A stretch of 13,145 bases of DNA from Promethearchaeota archaeon. GTDB lineage: Archaea; Asgardarchaeota; Lokiarchaeia; Sigyniarchaeales; SOKP01. Below are positions 1-7,272 of the stretch, in pieces. The translations under genes were made by a program, and so were the position numbers. The notes below the pieces were generated by a model. The model was not told where the DNA came from. It searched no databases and was given only the letters and a program-made list of their open reading frames with translations. Where the stretch lies: NCBI GenBank assembly GCA_030615145.1, contig JAUWZT010000085.1, forward strand, positions 1-13,145. The letters run 5' to 3'. Every line of letters starts with the position of its first letter. Within the stretch, counting starts at the first letter, position 1.

Positions 1-17
1 TATATTTAATATTTATG

Positions 18-41
18 AAAAAAAAACTTCGAAAAAAAAAA
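18..41 (-). terminator. Oligo-T terminator after the tetR operon
   Basis: Read on the minus strand, the 3' flank of the DUF4386 gene contains a run of ten T (41 to 32) and then nine T (26 to 18), separated by GAAG plus one base. Archaeal RNA polymerase commonly stops at such oligo-T tracts without a hairpin. The tracts begin about 25 bases after the stop codon, so they fit the end of the four-gene operon. Confidence 0.5.
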
Positions 42-65
42 GGAGTTTATTTAGAGTGATGTCTC

Positions 66-722
66 TTATTTTTCAGACATGTTCATTTCGGGTATTTTAG
101 CACCTTTCAATAAAAGCCAAAAGCAAAGTGAAATTTCAGCAATAGCAACAACCACGATACCCGGGAAAGCTATCCATATATAGTTAGTAGGTAAAAAAAA
201 ATGCATAAGATCTTCTGTTAGATAACCCAAAGATGCACCAATTATCAACAAGACGCCCAGAATTCTGCGAAAGTAGCCCAACTTGAAAATTACATAACCA
301 AGGATAATTATATGAAGGGCATAAAACATTTGTCCGATAGCAAATACATTGCTAAACAATAAAGGTTCAATAAAAAGAAAAATCATAGTGATTGCAAAAA
401 TAATGGCATATGTCAACCTAAAAACTGCCGCAAGCAACATGAGATTCTTGCTTACTGGCTTGAGTACAACATAAAGTGCTAGAGCCACCACCACATTACA
501 TGTAATTATGATTAGAATACTAGCAATAACGATGTATAATAACCACTCATTAGCCTTAATATTACTGGCTGCAATTATCGCTTTTTCTCCCGGTATACCT
601 TCAGTGATCCCGGAGTTCAGAACAGAAAATAAATAGGCACCGGTTATGATCCAGATTAAAATTCCGAATCCAGCAACTCTTGCAGCTGTACGTTGAGAAA
701 TATTCGCAATAGGATTTTTCAT
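66..722 (-). CDS. DUF4386 family integral membrane protein
   Basis: A 218-residue polytopic membrane protein with about six hydrophobic segments. The pattern matches the DUF4386 family: an N-terminal ARVAGFGILIWIITGAYLF helix, a central VALALYVVLKPVSKNLMLLAAVFRL block, then YALHIIILGYVIFKLGYFRRILGVLL and an EDLMHFFLP segment. The function of the family is unknown. It is the last gene of the tetR operon, 30 bases after the methyltransferase stop. A weak purine-rich AAGAGAT precedes the ATG. DUF4386 proteins are mostly known to me from bacteria and some methanogens, so transfer is plausible but inferred. The family call rests on recalled motifs; the membrane topology is directly visible. Confidence 0.8.
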   Translation of the reverse strand: MKNPIANISQRTAARVAGFGILIWIITGAYLFSVLNSGITEGIPGEKAIIAASNIKANEWLLYIVIASILIIITCNVVVALALYVVLKPVSKNLMLLAAVFRLTYAIIFAITMIFLFIEPLLFSNVFAIGQMFYALHIIILGYVIFKLGYFRRILGVLLIIGASLGYLTEDLMHFFLPTNYIWIAFPGIVVVAIAEISLCFWLLLKGAKIPEMNMSEK

Positions 723-752
723 TTCTATCTCTTTTTATTATTTTTATTAAAT

Positions 753-1412
753 TTAGTTGAGAGGTTGCTTCTTTGCAACAATAAACATATAGGGTTGAGA
801 ATGGGGTATGTTTTCAGTTTCAATAATTTGAAAATTCCCCTCAATTACAAAACCTTCTAATTTAGAGAATTTTAAACAATTTAGAAAAGGAAATAATCTG
901 ATTTTACTTAGAAGGAAAAGTAGAAATGATAGAAATGATAGAAAACAATATCTTATAAATGATTTATTCTGCCCTAAACAGAGTGTTCCGGAAATAAATA
1001 ATCCTCCCGGTTTTAATAACTCGTTTATCCTTTGAATAATCTTTTTTTTATTATTTAATAAATGTAGAATGTTTAAAGCCAAAATCACATTAAATGATTC
1101 CTTTTTAAATCTATCATCAAATATAGATGATTGGGTGTAATCTATATTCGCAAGCTTACATTCATTTGCTTTTCTTTTTGCAATATCGATCATTTTAGAA
1201 GATATATCAATCGCTTGAATTTCTTTCGCATGGTTAGCAATTTTATTAGTTATTAATCCCGTCCCACATGCGAAATCTAATACAATATCGTTAATATTGA
1301 GAAGATTTTTAGTGTTTTCTACAGTCTTGTAATAAACTTGTTCATATTTCATTAAAACACTCTTGTCATAAATGTTTGAAATCATGTCCCAAAACTTTCT
1401 ATTTATATTCAT
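753..1412 (-). CDS. Class I SAM-dependent methyltransferase
   Basis: A 219-residue Rossmann-fold methyltransferase. Motif I is VLDFACGTG at residues 44-52, the acidic end of strand 2 is D69 in AIDIS, and the post-motif block FNVILALNILHLL lies near 107-119, followed by LLKPGGLFISG at 132-142. A strongly hydrophobic FLS-rich stretch near 155-177 may form a lipophilic substrate lid or a membrane contact. The substrate cannot be named from sequence. I chose ATG 1412 over the in-frame GTG at 1424 because GGTGAGG sits six bases before the ATG and would be consumed by the GTG start. The gene follows the dehydrogenase stop almost directly, indicating translational coupling. Confidence 0.85.
   Translation of the reverse strand: MNINRKFWDMISNIYDKSVLMKYEQVYYKTVENTKNLLNINDIVLDFACGTGLITNKIANHAKEIQAIDISSKMIDIAKRKANECKLANIDYTQSSIFDDRFKKESFNVILALNILHLLNNKKKIIQRINELLKPGGLFISGTLCLGQNKSFIRYCFLSFLSFLLFLLSKIRLFPFLNCLKFSKLEGFVIEGNFQIIETENIPHSQPYMFIVAKKQPLN
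921..944. repeat. 9-bp tandem repeat inside the methyltransferase gene
   Basis: The unit TAGAAATGA occurs twice in direct succession and then partially (TAGAAA). It keeps the reading frame and encodes the repeated FLSFLSF part of the hydrophobic segment of the methyltransferase. It is short and probably reflects local slippage. Confidence 0.6.
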
Positions 1413-1418
1413 TCTTTT

Positions 1419-1425
1419 CCTCACC
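1419..1425 (-). promoter_or_regulatory. Shine-Dalgarno deciding the methyltransferase start
   Basis: On the minus strand GGTGAGG lies six bases before ATG 1412 and four bases after the TAG of the dehydrogenase gene. It resembles the archaeal anti-SD complement GGAGGTGA and favours the ATG over the upstream GTG. Confidence 0.6.
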
Positions 1426-1428
1426 TGT

Positions 1429-2442
1429 CTAATTGATACTGATCACTACTCGACCCTTAGAATGACCTGTTTCGTAATGACGATGAGCCTCGGCAGTCTG
1501 GCTTAGTGAATAGACCGTATCTATTACCGGTTTGATCTTTCCGCTCTCAATCCATTCTCGAAGTAAATTTAGAGCATCTGCACTATCATCTGCTTTGCAA
1601 ACTCTAAAATTAGAATTATTTACATGAAATAGGTTTTTTGGGCGAATTACGGGATTGGTAGTAACAAAGAGTCCTTCGGCTGTTAGAATATTCCTACATT
1701 TAGAAAAAGTACCAGCACCAATGGCATCGAATATTAGATCATACTTCTTATTGTTCTTGGTATAATCTTCCTTATGATAGTCGATTACAAAATCAGCTCC
1801 AATCTCTTGTACCATATCAAGATTAGTAGACCCACACACACCAGTGACTTCTGCTTCATAAATGTATTTAGCCATTTGAACTGCGAAGGTACCTATTCCT
1901 CCCGAAGCACCAATAATAAGGACTTTTTGACCTTTTTTAGGGCGTGCTATATCTCTAAACGCCGATAATGCAGGTGAAGCACCTCCAGGAACCGCAGCAG
2001 CCTCTTGAAAACTCAGATTTGTAGGTTTTTTTGCCAACGTAGATGGGCTAACAACTATAAATTCAGTATAAGTCCCTCCTGGGGGGTTATAGCCATAGAC
2101 ATGGTTTCCTACTTGCCAATTTTTTACTTCTTTCCCAACAGAGACTATTTCACCTGCAAAACCAAAACCAGGAATTCTCTTTTTGGGTTTTCTGAATCCA
2201 CCTGCTGAATGTCGTATAGCCGGTCCTATCAATGGTCTAAATGCCCAGAATAATCTTTTTGGAGCCTTTCCTAGCCGATACAAAATATCTACGGTGTTGA
2301 TTGACGAGCCATAGTTTCTAATTAAAACTTCATTTTCGTTTGGGTGTGGTATATCTATTTCAGTTAGTTTAAGAACCTTAGCAGGTCCATATTTGGGGCA
2401 AATGACAGCTTTCATTTTTCTTTTATTTTCTGTTTCCTTCAT
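1429..2442 (-). CDS. Zinc-free MDR dehydrogenase, quinone oxidoreductase-like
   Basis: A 337-residue medium-chain dehydrogenase/reductase. The N-terminal GroES-like domain starts MKAVICPKYGPAKVLKLTEI at residue 10, followed by IPGFGFAGEIVSVGKEV. The Rossmann nucleotide site is VLIIGASGGIGTFAVQMAK near 175-193. The zinc-ADH signature GHE is replaced by PGFGF and the structural-zinc cysteine cluster is absent, so it should be a zinc-independent NAD(P)H reductase of the quinone oxidoreductase type; this is inferred from the family. Substrate unknown. It lies between tetR (12-base gap) and the methyltransferase (tightly spaced). Family members normally begin at what is residue 10 here, so ATG 2415 is an alternative start; the ATG at 2442 is better placed after the tetR stop. 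Confidence 0.85.
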   Translation of the reverse strand: MKETENKRKMKAVICPKYGPAKVLKLTEIDIPHPNENEVLIRNYGSSINTVDILYRLGKAPKRLFWAFRPLIGPAIRHSAGGFRKPKKRIPGFGFAGEIVSVGKEVKNWQVGNHVYGYNPPGGTYTEFIVVSPSTLAKKPTNLSFQEAAAVPGGASPALSAFRDIARPKKGQKVLIIGASGGIGTFAVQMAKYIYEAEVTGVCGSTNLDMVQEIGADFVIDYHKEDYTKNNKKYDLIFDAIGAGTFSKCRNILTAEGLFVTTNPVIRPKNLFHVNNSNFRVCKADDSADALNLLREWIESGKIKPVIDTVYSLSQTAEAHRHYETGHSKGRVVISIN

Positions 2443-2454
2443 TAGACTCTCGCT

Positions 2455-3051
2455 CTATTTTAAACCATTCAGAAAAATTGTTAATGCCATTTGAACGTTT
2501 TGTATCATATTTTCATTATCAGCGGAGGTGGGTTTTTTATTGCTAGTAACTCCCATATACTTCTCTTTTATACCCTCTACTAAAGCAAACAGGAAGTCAC
2601 TTATTTTTTCAACATTACAATCCTTAATGTCGCCATTCTTTATGCAATTTCGTAAAATTTTTGCCACAAATGACTTTTCTCCCTGTTCTATTTCCGAATA
2701 TAATTCTTTTCCAGAAGCTATGAAACGTTGCAGTTCTTCTTCGGTAATTTGTGGCAAAATCAATGTTTTTTGAGACATAAACTGGAGTTTTTGTTCAAAA
2801 TAGAACAATATTTGTTGTTCACAATCCATATCTTCTACAATGTCTTGTTGCAATTGAGCAATAAATCGCTTGAATTCATTAAGGACTAAAATAGTAAAGA
2901 TCTCTTCTTTGCTTTTGAAGTAATAATAAATAGAAGCTTTGTCTAATCCAACCTTTTTTCCAATATCATCAAGAGTTGTTTTTTTATAACCATATCTTGC
3001 GAAACATTCGCTGGCAGCTGATAATATCTGTTCTTTTCTGTTTTGTGACAT
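2455..3051 (-). CDS. TetR/AcrR-type transcriptional regulator
   Basis: A 198-residue regulator. The N-terminal DNA-binding domain is clear: KEQILSAASECFARYGYKKTTLDDIGKKVGLDKASIYYYFKSKEEIF, residues 6 to about 52, with the helix-turn-helix at roughly 26-46. The rest is a helical ligand-binding and dimerisation region without close specificity clues. It is the first gene of the operon that carries the dehydrogenase, methyltransferase and DUF4386 protein, and probably represses its own operon through the inverted repeats just upstream. TetR regulators typically release DNA on binding a small molecule; the ligand is unknown. No clear Shine-Dalgarno precedes the ATG. Confidence 0.9.
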   Translation of the reverse strand: MSQNRKEQILSAASECFARYGYKKTTLDDIGKKVGLDKASIYYYFKSKEEIFTILVLNEFKRFIAQLQQDIVEDMDCEQQILFYFEQKLQFMSQKTLILPQITEEELQRFIASGKELYSEIEQGEKSFVAKILRNCIKNGDIKDCNVEKISDFLFALVEGIKEKYMGVTSNKKPTSADNENMIQNVQMALTIFLNGLK

Positions 3052-3062
3052 ATTAATGATGA

Positions 3063-3106
3063 TTCAAATTATCAAACAACTAAATAGATTATTTGAAAGG
3101 TTGTTT
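3063..3106. promoter_or_regulatory. Candidate TetR operator and divergent promoter region
   Basis: Twelve to 55 bases upstream of tetR are overlapping inverted repeats: AAACAAC (3074-3080) with GTTGTTT (3100-3106), and TTCAAAT (3063-3069) with ATTTGAA (3091-3097). A TATA-like TTTATAAA for tetR overlaps at 3104-3111, and a TTTATATAAAA for the opposite strand lies near 3120-3130. The location suits autoregulation, but arms of seven bases in AT-rich DNA can arise by chance. Confidence 0.4.
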
Positions 3107-3180
3107 ATAAATTTATTTATTTATATAAAAAATACATTATAACTGCTCATAACCGTTAAGAAATAAAATTTTGTCTAATA

Positions 3181-3447
3181 ATGTTCATTAAGACTATTAA
3201 AAAAACATATCAAGTACTCTCTGAAGGCCATCCTACTAAAGTAATGGATATGTCGTTTGCTCTGCAATCTTTAATGTCCGAGTACATTGTGAAAAATAAA
3301 GACTCTTTTAAACCGGGTATGATTAATATTCCACCTGAGATAGACGATAAAGTTGATTATTTGAAATTAAAAACCATGGGTGTTAATATAGATAAATTAA
3401 CAGACGAGCAGTACAGTTACATTCATGGATATGAAGAAGGGACTTAA
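3181..3447 (+). pseudogene. ahcY: Orphan C-terminal fragment of S-adenosylhomocysteine hydrolase
   Basis: The 88 codons match the last fifth of adenosylhomocysteinase: SEGHPTKVMDMSFALQSLMS at residues 14-33, the PPEIDDKVDYLKLKTMGVNI block, and the family-typical ending LTDEQYSYIHGYEEGT. Full enzymes have about 400-430 residues; the catalytic domain and almost all of the NAD-binding domain are missing, and no related sequence appears in front of the ATG. The GHP histidine that contacts substrate in the full enzyme is present, but catalysis is not possible alone. There is no stop or frameshift inside, a TATA-like element lies upstream, and no Shine-Dalgarno is visible. It is a recent gene remnant, or less likely a retained small protein. 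It is divergent from the methyltransferase operon. Confidence 0.75.
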
Positions 3448-3464
3448 ACATTTTAATAACATAA

Positions 3465-3507
3465 TTTTTTATTTATTTTTAGAATTTCTATACTAGACTT
3501 TTTTTTT
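3465..3507 (+). terminator. Oligo-T tracts after the ahcY fragment
   Basis: Plus-strand T runs of six (3465-3470), five (3476-3480) and nine (3499-3507) follow the stop codon of the ahcY fragment by 18-60 bases. This is a typical archaeal U-rich termination region and keeps read-through out of the convergent ATPase gene. Confidence 0.4.
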
Positions 3508-3517
3508 ATTTTGTCTT

Positions 3518-4543
3518 TCAGAGTTTAGGATTTAAGATTTCATCAACAGTAATATCTCCATAGATTTCATCAGCCAGTTTTCTGAGACCATCTATTCCAA
3601 GTGGTTCTTCAAGGAGTTTATCTGACTCCCAAATTTTTAAATTTTTAAATTCTTTTTTAATTTCCTCAGAAAATTTTAATTGTATTTGGCGCATTTTTTT
3701 ACAGAAATTACAGTGTTTAGGATCAGGAGTCAACATATTAATGTGGACCGCATCAAGTTTAATGTATTTTTCCGTTAAATCTCTTGCGCGTTTAACTTCT
3801 TCAAAGCTAGGTTTTTCACCTATTGAAACTAACCTTAAGGATCCTATGCTATGGATTAGTTCAGTAATTCTCTCGCCACGTTTTTCAAGATCGACTATCA
3901 TATTGAATATTTCTTTACCTAATTCCCTCCTCTTTTCCTGATCCTCAAATGGTTTAAGAATTTGATGAAACATTTTAGAAAAATTCCTAATTGTTCCTTT
4001 TATTGAATTATAAAAATTTAAAGAGTATTTTAAGACGACTTTTACTTGGTCTTCTGGAATTTCAAAGAGAGTAATCATATTTGCAGTGGGAGGAAAATCA
4101 GCTATAATGATCTCAAATTGAATATCTTGAGAAGTTATATCCTCAGCATCTAAGATTTTTTGAAAAAACATGGCGTTTTTTAAAGCCAACGGAATTGAAT
4201 TGGAAGTAAAGGTAGTATCAAAAAAATCTTCAATTTGGGGGATCCTCCCTACTAAAGGCATCTGTTTCATGAGAGCTTTCATCTTATTAACTAAATCTTT
4301 GGTATATTTTTCAGCATAGATATTTGGATCAGGTTCAATTGCCCATAGATTGCTTGTTATAGGCGTAATCATGTTTCCAATTTTCTGAGATAGGAGATCT
4401 GATAAATTATGAGCCATATCAAAGGAAATAAGAAGTATTTTTTTATTTGGAAGAAGTTCTGACAGAAGCACAGCGGTAGCTGCACTTATAGAGCTTTTCC
4501 CTACTCCTCCTTTCCCTCCTAACACTATTATTCTTTCAATCAT
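3518..4543 (-). CDS. Get3/ArsA-family ATPase (TRC40-like)
   Basis: A 341-residue single-domain ATPase of the SIMIBI class. The deviant Walker A is GGKGGVGKSS at residues 9-18, with the signature K11. Switch I reads DMAHNLSD (42-49, family DPAHSLSD) and Switch II reads DFPPTA (149-154, family DTAPTG). The dimer zinc motif CNFC is present (C278, C281). Eukaryotic Get3 delivers tail-anchored proteins to membranes and ArsA drives arsenite export; no arsenic gene is near, so a Get3-like targeting role in the cytosol is more likely, though inferred. Catalytic aspartates are kept, but both switches differ from consensus, which may mean altered partner or nucleotide coupling. It is monocistronic, with AT-rich DNA upstream. 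Confidence 0.85.
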   Translation of the reverse strand: MIERIIVLGGKGGVGKSSISAATAVLLSELLPNKKILLISFDMAHNLSDLLSQKIGNMITPITSNLWAIEPDPNIYAEKYTKDLVNKMKALMKQMPLVGRIPQIEDFFDTTFTSNSIPLALKNAMFFQKILDAEDITSQDIQFEIIIADFPPTANMITLFEIPEDQVKVVLKYSLNFYNSIKGTIRNFSKMFHQILKPFEDQEKRRELGKEIFNMIVDLEKRGERITELIHSIGSLRLVSIGEKPSFEEVKRARDLTEKYIKLDAVHINMLTPDPKHCNFCKKMRQIQLKFSEEIKKEFKNLKIWESDKLLEEPLGIDGLRKLADEIYGDITVDEILNPKL

Positions 4544-4645
4544 GTCAAACGCTTAGATGTTTTAAAATAAGAAATTAAATAATATCAAATAACGATATAA
4601 TATATAAAATAAACTCAAGAATTTTAATAATTCTACATTCAAATA

Positions 4646-4909
4646 TTAAATTTTTTTAGGAAAAAAGACTAACTTCCCGGAAAGAGTTGGACACTCACAA
4701 TCCTTGTTTCTTTCGAAATAGAAATAAAATCTGCCGATATCCGTATTAAGTTTGTACTTTACCTTTCTTTTGGTATTACCTGACATTTTTTTTAATAATT
4801 TATTATTCCAGTAAATACTCATAGATATATAATCATAATTAATCTTAAAAAAATAGCATTTTATGGAGATAATATAACGATAAGGGCGGAGCCTTAATTG
4901 AACCTTCAA
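4646..4909 (-). CDS. Hypothetical small basic protein, doubtful
   Basis: An 87-codon frame with a TTG start and no good Shine-Dalgarno. The product is rich in aromatic and basic residues (CYFFKINYDY, GRFYFYFERNKDCECP) with an alternating pattern that would suit beta strands. I do not recognise a family. In its favour, the frame is less AT-rich than the DNA on either side and stays open through it. Against it are the TTG start and the lack of a clear promoter. A shorter form could begin at ATG 4822 (MSIYWNN). It may be a real orphan gene or a degraded remnant. Confidence 0.35.
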   Translation of the reverse strand: MKVQLRLRPYRYIISIKCYFFKINYDYISMSIYWNNKLLKKMSGNTKRKVKYKLNTDIGRFYFYFERNKDCECPTLSGKLVFFPKKI

Positions 4910-5323
4910 ATTAACAAAAGATAAATTGAAAGAATTCTTTTAATAAAATAATCATCAAAAAAATGTTGATTATTACAGAGTTTCTAATTCAATTTAATAT
5001 TCATATTAATACATTAAAATTATAATCGAATAAGTAAAATTTTCAAAAAAATCATCAATTAAATGAAATAATAAAATAAATCAATCAAAGTATTAAATTA
5101 AAATTAATATCCAAACTTATAACAATATATAGGAAGTAGATTCATAATTCAAGCTTAATAAAGATAAAAAAACTATCTCAAAAGAAAAAGTATTCAAGAT
5201 CTTAGTTAGAAATAATCAATTGAACATTAGTTCCTATCCTTTAGTTGGATTTTACTTCTTTTTATAAGTTTATAATTAATTTTAGATTCTTTGATAAAAT
5301 CAAATATTAAATAGAAAAAAGGA
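4910..5323. other. AT-rich gene-free stretch before dnaG
   Basis: About 410 bases, nearly all A and T, with stops in every frame and no tRNA- or C/D-box-like structure that I can see. It contains the imperfect stem-loop listed separately and, at its right end, TATA-like sequence TTTATAAGTTTATAATTAAT (about 5259-5278) that could serve as the dnaG promoter. Confidence 0.5.
4949..4975. repeat. Imperfect inverted repeat (10-bp arms, 7-base loop)
   Basis: TAATCATCAA (4949-4958) pairs with TTGATTATTA (4966-4975), nine of ten positions, around the loop AAAAATG. The base composition makes this easy to obtain by chance; no function is assigned. Confidence 0.35.
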
Positions 5324-5328
5324 GTGAT
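5321..5328 (+). promoter_or_regulatory. Shine-Dalgarno overlapping the annotated dnaG GTG
   Basis: GGAGTGAT closely resembles the archaeal anti-SD complement GGAGGTGATC. The only standard start codon nearby, GTG 5324, lies inside it, so both cannot be used together. The correctly spaced codon downstream is ATT 5333. Confidence 0.5.
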
Positions 5329-6502
5329 TAAGATTACAAATAATATAGATTTTACTACAAAATATAATATAGAAGCTAAATTTAAAATTAAAGGTGTCGT
5401 TGAGAAATCAGACATCGTTGGAGCGATTTTTGGGCAAACTGAAGGACTTCTTTTAGATCTTGACTTGCGAGATCTTCAAAAGTCAGGACGTATAGGACGG
5501 ATTGAGGTTGAAAATGAATCAAAGGACGGAATTTCCGAAGGAATCATTAAAATACCCTCTAGCCTTACTCGTAAAGAAACTGCTCTATTGGCAGCAACTG
5601 TAGAAACTGTTTCGCGTGTTGGACCTTGTGAAGCTGAGATTCAATTAATAGAAATAAGAGATGTGAGAGAAGCTAAACGTAAACAAATAATTGAACGGGC
5701 GGCTGAATTATTAAAAAAATGGGATGAAAAATCTTTAGAATCAAGCGAAATAGAAGCACAAATCGATACAGATATAAAACTAGGAGAAATTATCTCTTGG
5801 GGTCCAGAAGCCTTACCCGCTGGTCCTAACATTGACTCTAGTTCAGAATTAATACTCGTTGAAGGTCGAGCAGATGTATTAAACCTATTGAGGATAGGAG
5901 TTAAAAATACAGTTGCCGTACAAGGTACTCAAGTTCCTAAGTCGATTATTAGTTTAACTAAGAAAAAAGAAAGTGTCATAGCTTTCTTGGATGGGGATCG
6001 TGGAGGGACTATTATTTTAAATGAACTTTTACAAGTTGCAAAACTTGATTATGTGGCGCGAGCACCAGAAGGCTACGAAGTAGAAGAACTTACTCGTAAA
6101 CAAATGATAAAATCTCTCCAAAATAAAAAGCCCGTAAGGACCACACATGAGAGGAAGGTTTTCGAGAGAAAAGGACAAACGGGAAAGGAATCGCATTTAC
6201 AAAAATTATTGAAGAAATTAAAAGTCAAAAATTACGCAATAATAGAAGAAAGCTTTAAGAAAATAGAGCCAGGCCACAGTATAGGGTTTAATAAAAGCTT
6301 AGAGAAACTATTTGAAATCCCTGTTGGAGAAATCTTTGAAAAAATTAAAGATTTTAAAGGTACGCAATTTCTAATTATTGATGGCATCTTAACGAAACGC
6401 CTGCTTTCACTTTTATTAAAATTAAAATTAAAATTTATCGCATGTAAAAACAAGGAAGAAGACTTAAGAATACCGGAACAAATAATTGTTTTCTTCTTCT
6501 AA
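5324..6502 (+). CDS. dnaG: Archaeal DnaG-type primase (Toprim, exosome-associated)
   Basis: A 392-residue protein with the archaeal DnaG layout. The conserved N-terminal block GVVEKSDIVGAIFGQTEGLL is at residues 24-43 and LQKSGRIGRIEV at 51-62. The Toprim domain lies at about 175-255, with catalytic E180 in LVEGRADVL and the acidic pair D223/D225 in FLDGDRGG. It lacks the zinc-binding and helicase-interacting parts of bacterial DnaG. Archaeal DnaG makes short RNA primers in vitro and is a stable subunit of the RNA exosome. The C-terminal third is divergent and lysine-rich. GTG 5324 is the only standard start, but it lies within the Shine-Dalgarno; ATT 5333 would give a 389-residue protein beginning TNNIDFTTKY, equally consistent with the family. 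It is a single gene with its own oligo-T terminator. Confidence 0.93.
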   Translation: MIKITNNIDFTTKYNIEAKFKIKGVVEKSDIVGAIFGQTEGLLLDLDLRDLQKSGRIGRIEVENESKDGISEGIIKIPSSLTRKETALLAATVETVSRVGPCEAEIQLIEIRDVREAKRKQIIERAAELLKKWDEKSLESSEIEAQIDTDIKLGEIISWGPEALPAGPNIDSSSELILVEGRADVLNLLRIGVKNTVAVQGTQVPKSIISLTKKKESVIAFLDGDRGGTIILNELLQVAKLDYVARAPEGYEVEELTRKQMIKSLQNKKPVRTTHERKVFERKGQTGKESHLQKLLKKLKVKNYAIIEESFKKIEPGHSIGFNKSLEKLFEIPVGEIFEKIKDFKGTQFLIIDGILTKRLLSLLLKLKLKFIACKNKEEDLRIPEQIIVFFF

Positions 6503-6510
6503 AATTTCTA

Positions 6511-6519
6511 TTTTTTTTT
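6511..6519 (+). terminator. Oligo-T terminator of dnaG
   Basis: Nine consecutive T start eight bases after the dnaG TAA, in the short gap before the convergent OsmC-like gene. Confidence 0.5.
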
Positions 6520-6544
6520 AAACATTGAATTATAGGGATTAATT

Positions 6545-6958
6545 TCAGATTTTATTACAATTGACGTTAATAGGCAAGCCTATTGAATTTGAAACTATAC
6601 AATATTCTCTAAACTTATTGATACATAAATTGATTTCTTCAGAAGAAGCGTTTTCTTCAGGTTTAAATTTAATTTCAGCATCCACTTTAGTTAACCTTAA
6701 AAGCATTTTAGGACCTACATGAGATAATTTTCCATCTACCACGATTTCAACGCTTTTCATCTTTATGTTCCTCTTTTGTAGGCAATATAAAAAGGTTGTT
6801 CCTAAACATCCACCTATTCCAATTAATAAGTACTCGACGGAACTTGGACCTAGATCCGTACCATGAAATGATGTAGGTTCGTCTACGCTAAAGTCCTTAA
6901 ATTGTCTTGCAGAAGCTTTAAAATGGAGGTTTTCTGTGTAATTTAACGATACTTTCAT
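6545..6958 (-). CDS. OsmC-like protein
   Basis: A 137-residue OsmC/Ohr superfamily protein. Visible landmarks are DEPTSFHGTDLGPSSVEYLLIGIGGCLGTTFLYCL, with C51 at the start of the core helix, and FREYCIVSNSI with C120; these two cysteines correspond to the thiol pair of the superfamily. Ohr/OsmC enzymes reduce organic hydroperoxides, but many archaeal members are only predicted to do so. I chose ATG 6958 over TTG 6973: a TATA-like GATATAAT is centred about 26 bases upstream of the ATG, as expected for a leaderless transcript. It is convergent with dnaG and follows secE in the same direction, probably as an independent gene. Confidence 0.85.
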   Translation of the reverse strand: MKVSLNYTENLHFKASARQFKDFSVDEPTSFHGTDLGPSSVEYLLIGIGGCLGTTFLYCLQKRNIKMKSVEIVVDGKLSHVGPKMLLRLTKVDAEIKFKPEENASSEEINLCINKFREYCIVSNSIGLPINVNCNKI

Positions 6959-6979
6959 GACAAAACAACTCAAAAATAG

Positions 6980-6987
6980 ATTATATC
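6980..6987 (-). promoter_or_regulatory. TATA-like element for the OsmC-like gene
   Basis: Minus-strand GATATAAT preceded by purine-rich GAAA (BRE-like). Its centre is about 26 bases from ATG 6958, giving a predicted transcription start at the initiation codon (leaderless). Confidence 0.4.
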
Positions 6988-7023
6988 TTTCTTTTCAATA
7001 AAAATAGGAAAAATTCAAAATTA

Positions 7024-7272
7024 CTAACGGATTTGTAAGATTGTATTAATTACAGTCCAAAGAAGTTGAATTACATAGGATATAGCTCCTAATACTAGTA
7101 ATCCAATCGCACATATCTTAAAAACTAAAAGATATTCTTTTCTATCTGGTTTATTGGCAACTTTCATTATTCTTTTAGTATTTTGAAAAAAGACACCAAT
7201 ACGTTCGTAGATACTTAATTTTTTTTTTTTATCGTATCTAGAGTAATTTTCATAACGGGGATAATTTGACAT
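7024..7272 (-). CDS. secE: Protein translocase subunit SecE (Sec61 gamma)
   Basis: An 82-residue single-pass membrane protein. The family signature is the amphipathic helix FFQNTKRIMKVANKPDRKEYL (about 28-48) followed directly by one membrane helix, VFKICAIGLLVLGAISYVIQLL (about 50-71). SecE clamps the SecY channel in the cytoplasmic membrane. The tyrosine- and lysine-rich N-terminal extension (MSNYPRYENYSRYDKKKKL) makes it somewhat longer than the roughly 60-residue archaeal norm. It follows ftsY, as in many archaea, but the usual next genes spt5/nusG and rpl11 are not here; the OsmC-like gene follows instead. GGAAG upstream of the ATG is a loose Shine-Dalgarno. Confidence 0.9.
   Translation of the reverse strand: MSNYPRYENYSRYDKKKKLSIYERIGVFFQNTKRIMKVANKPDRKEYLLVFKICAIGLLVLGAISYVIQLLWTVINTILQIR

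Noticed and set aside
4949..4975. Stem-loop as a possible regulatory RNA or terminator
   Set aside because: One AT-rich hairpin without a T-tract or a neighbouring gene end; kept only as a repeat.
5227..5415. 62-codon minus-strand frame over the dnaG start
   Set aside because: It overlaps the strongly conserved N-terminus of DnaG and has no recognisable content.
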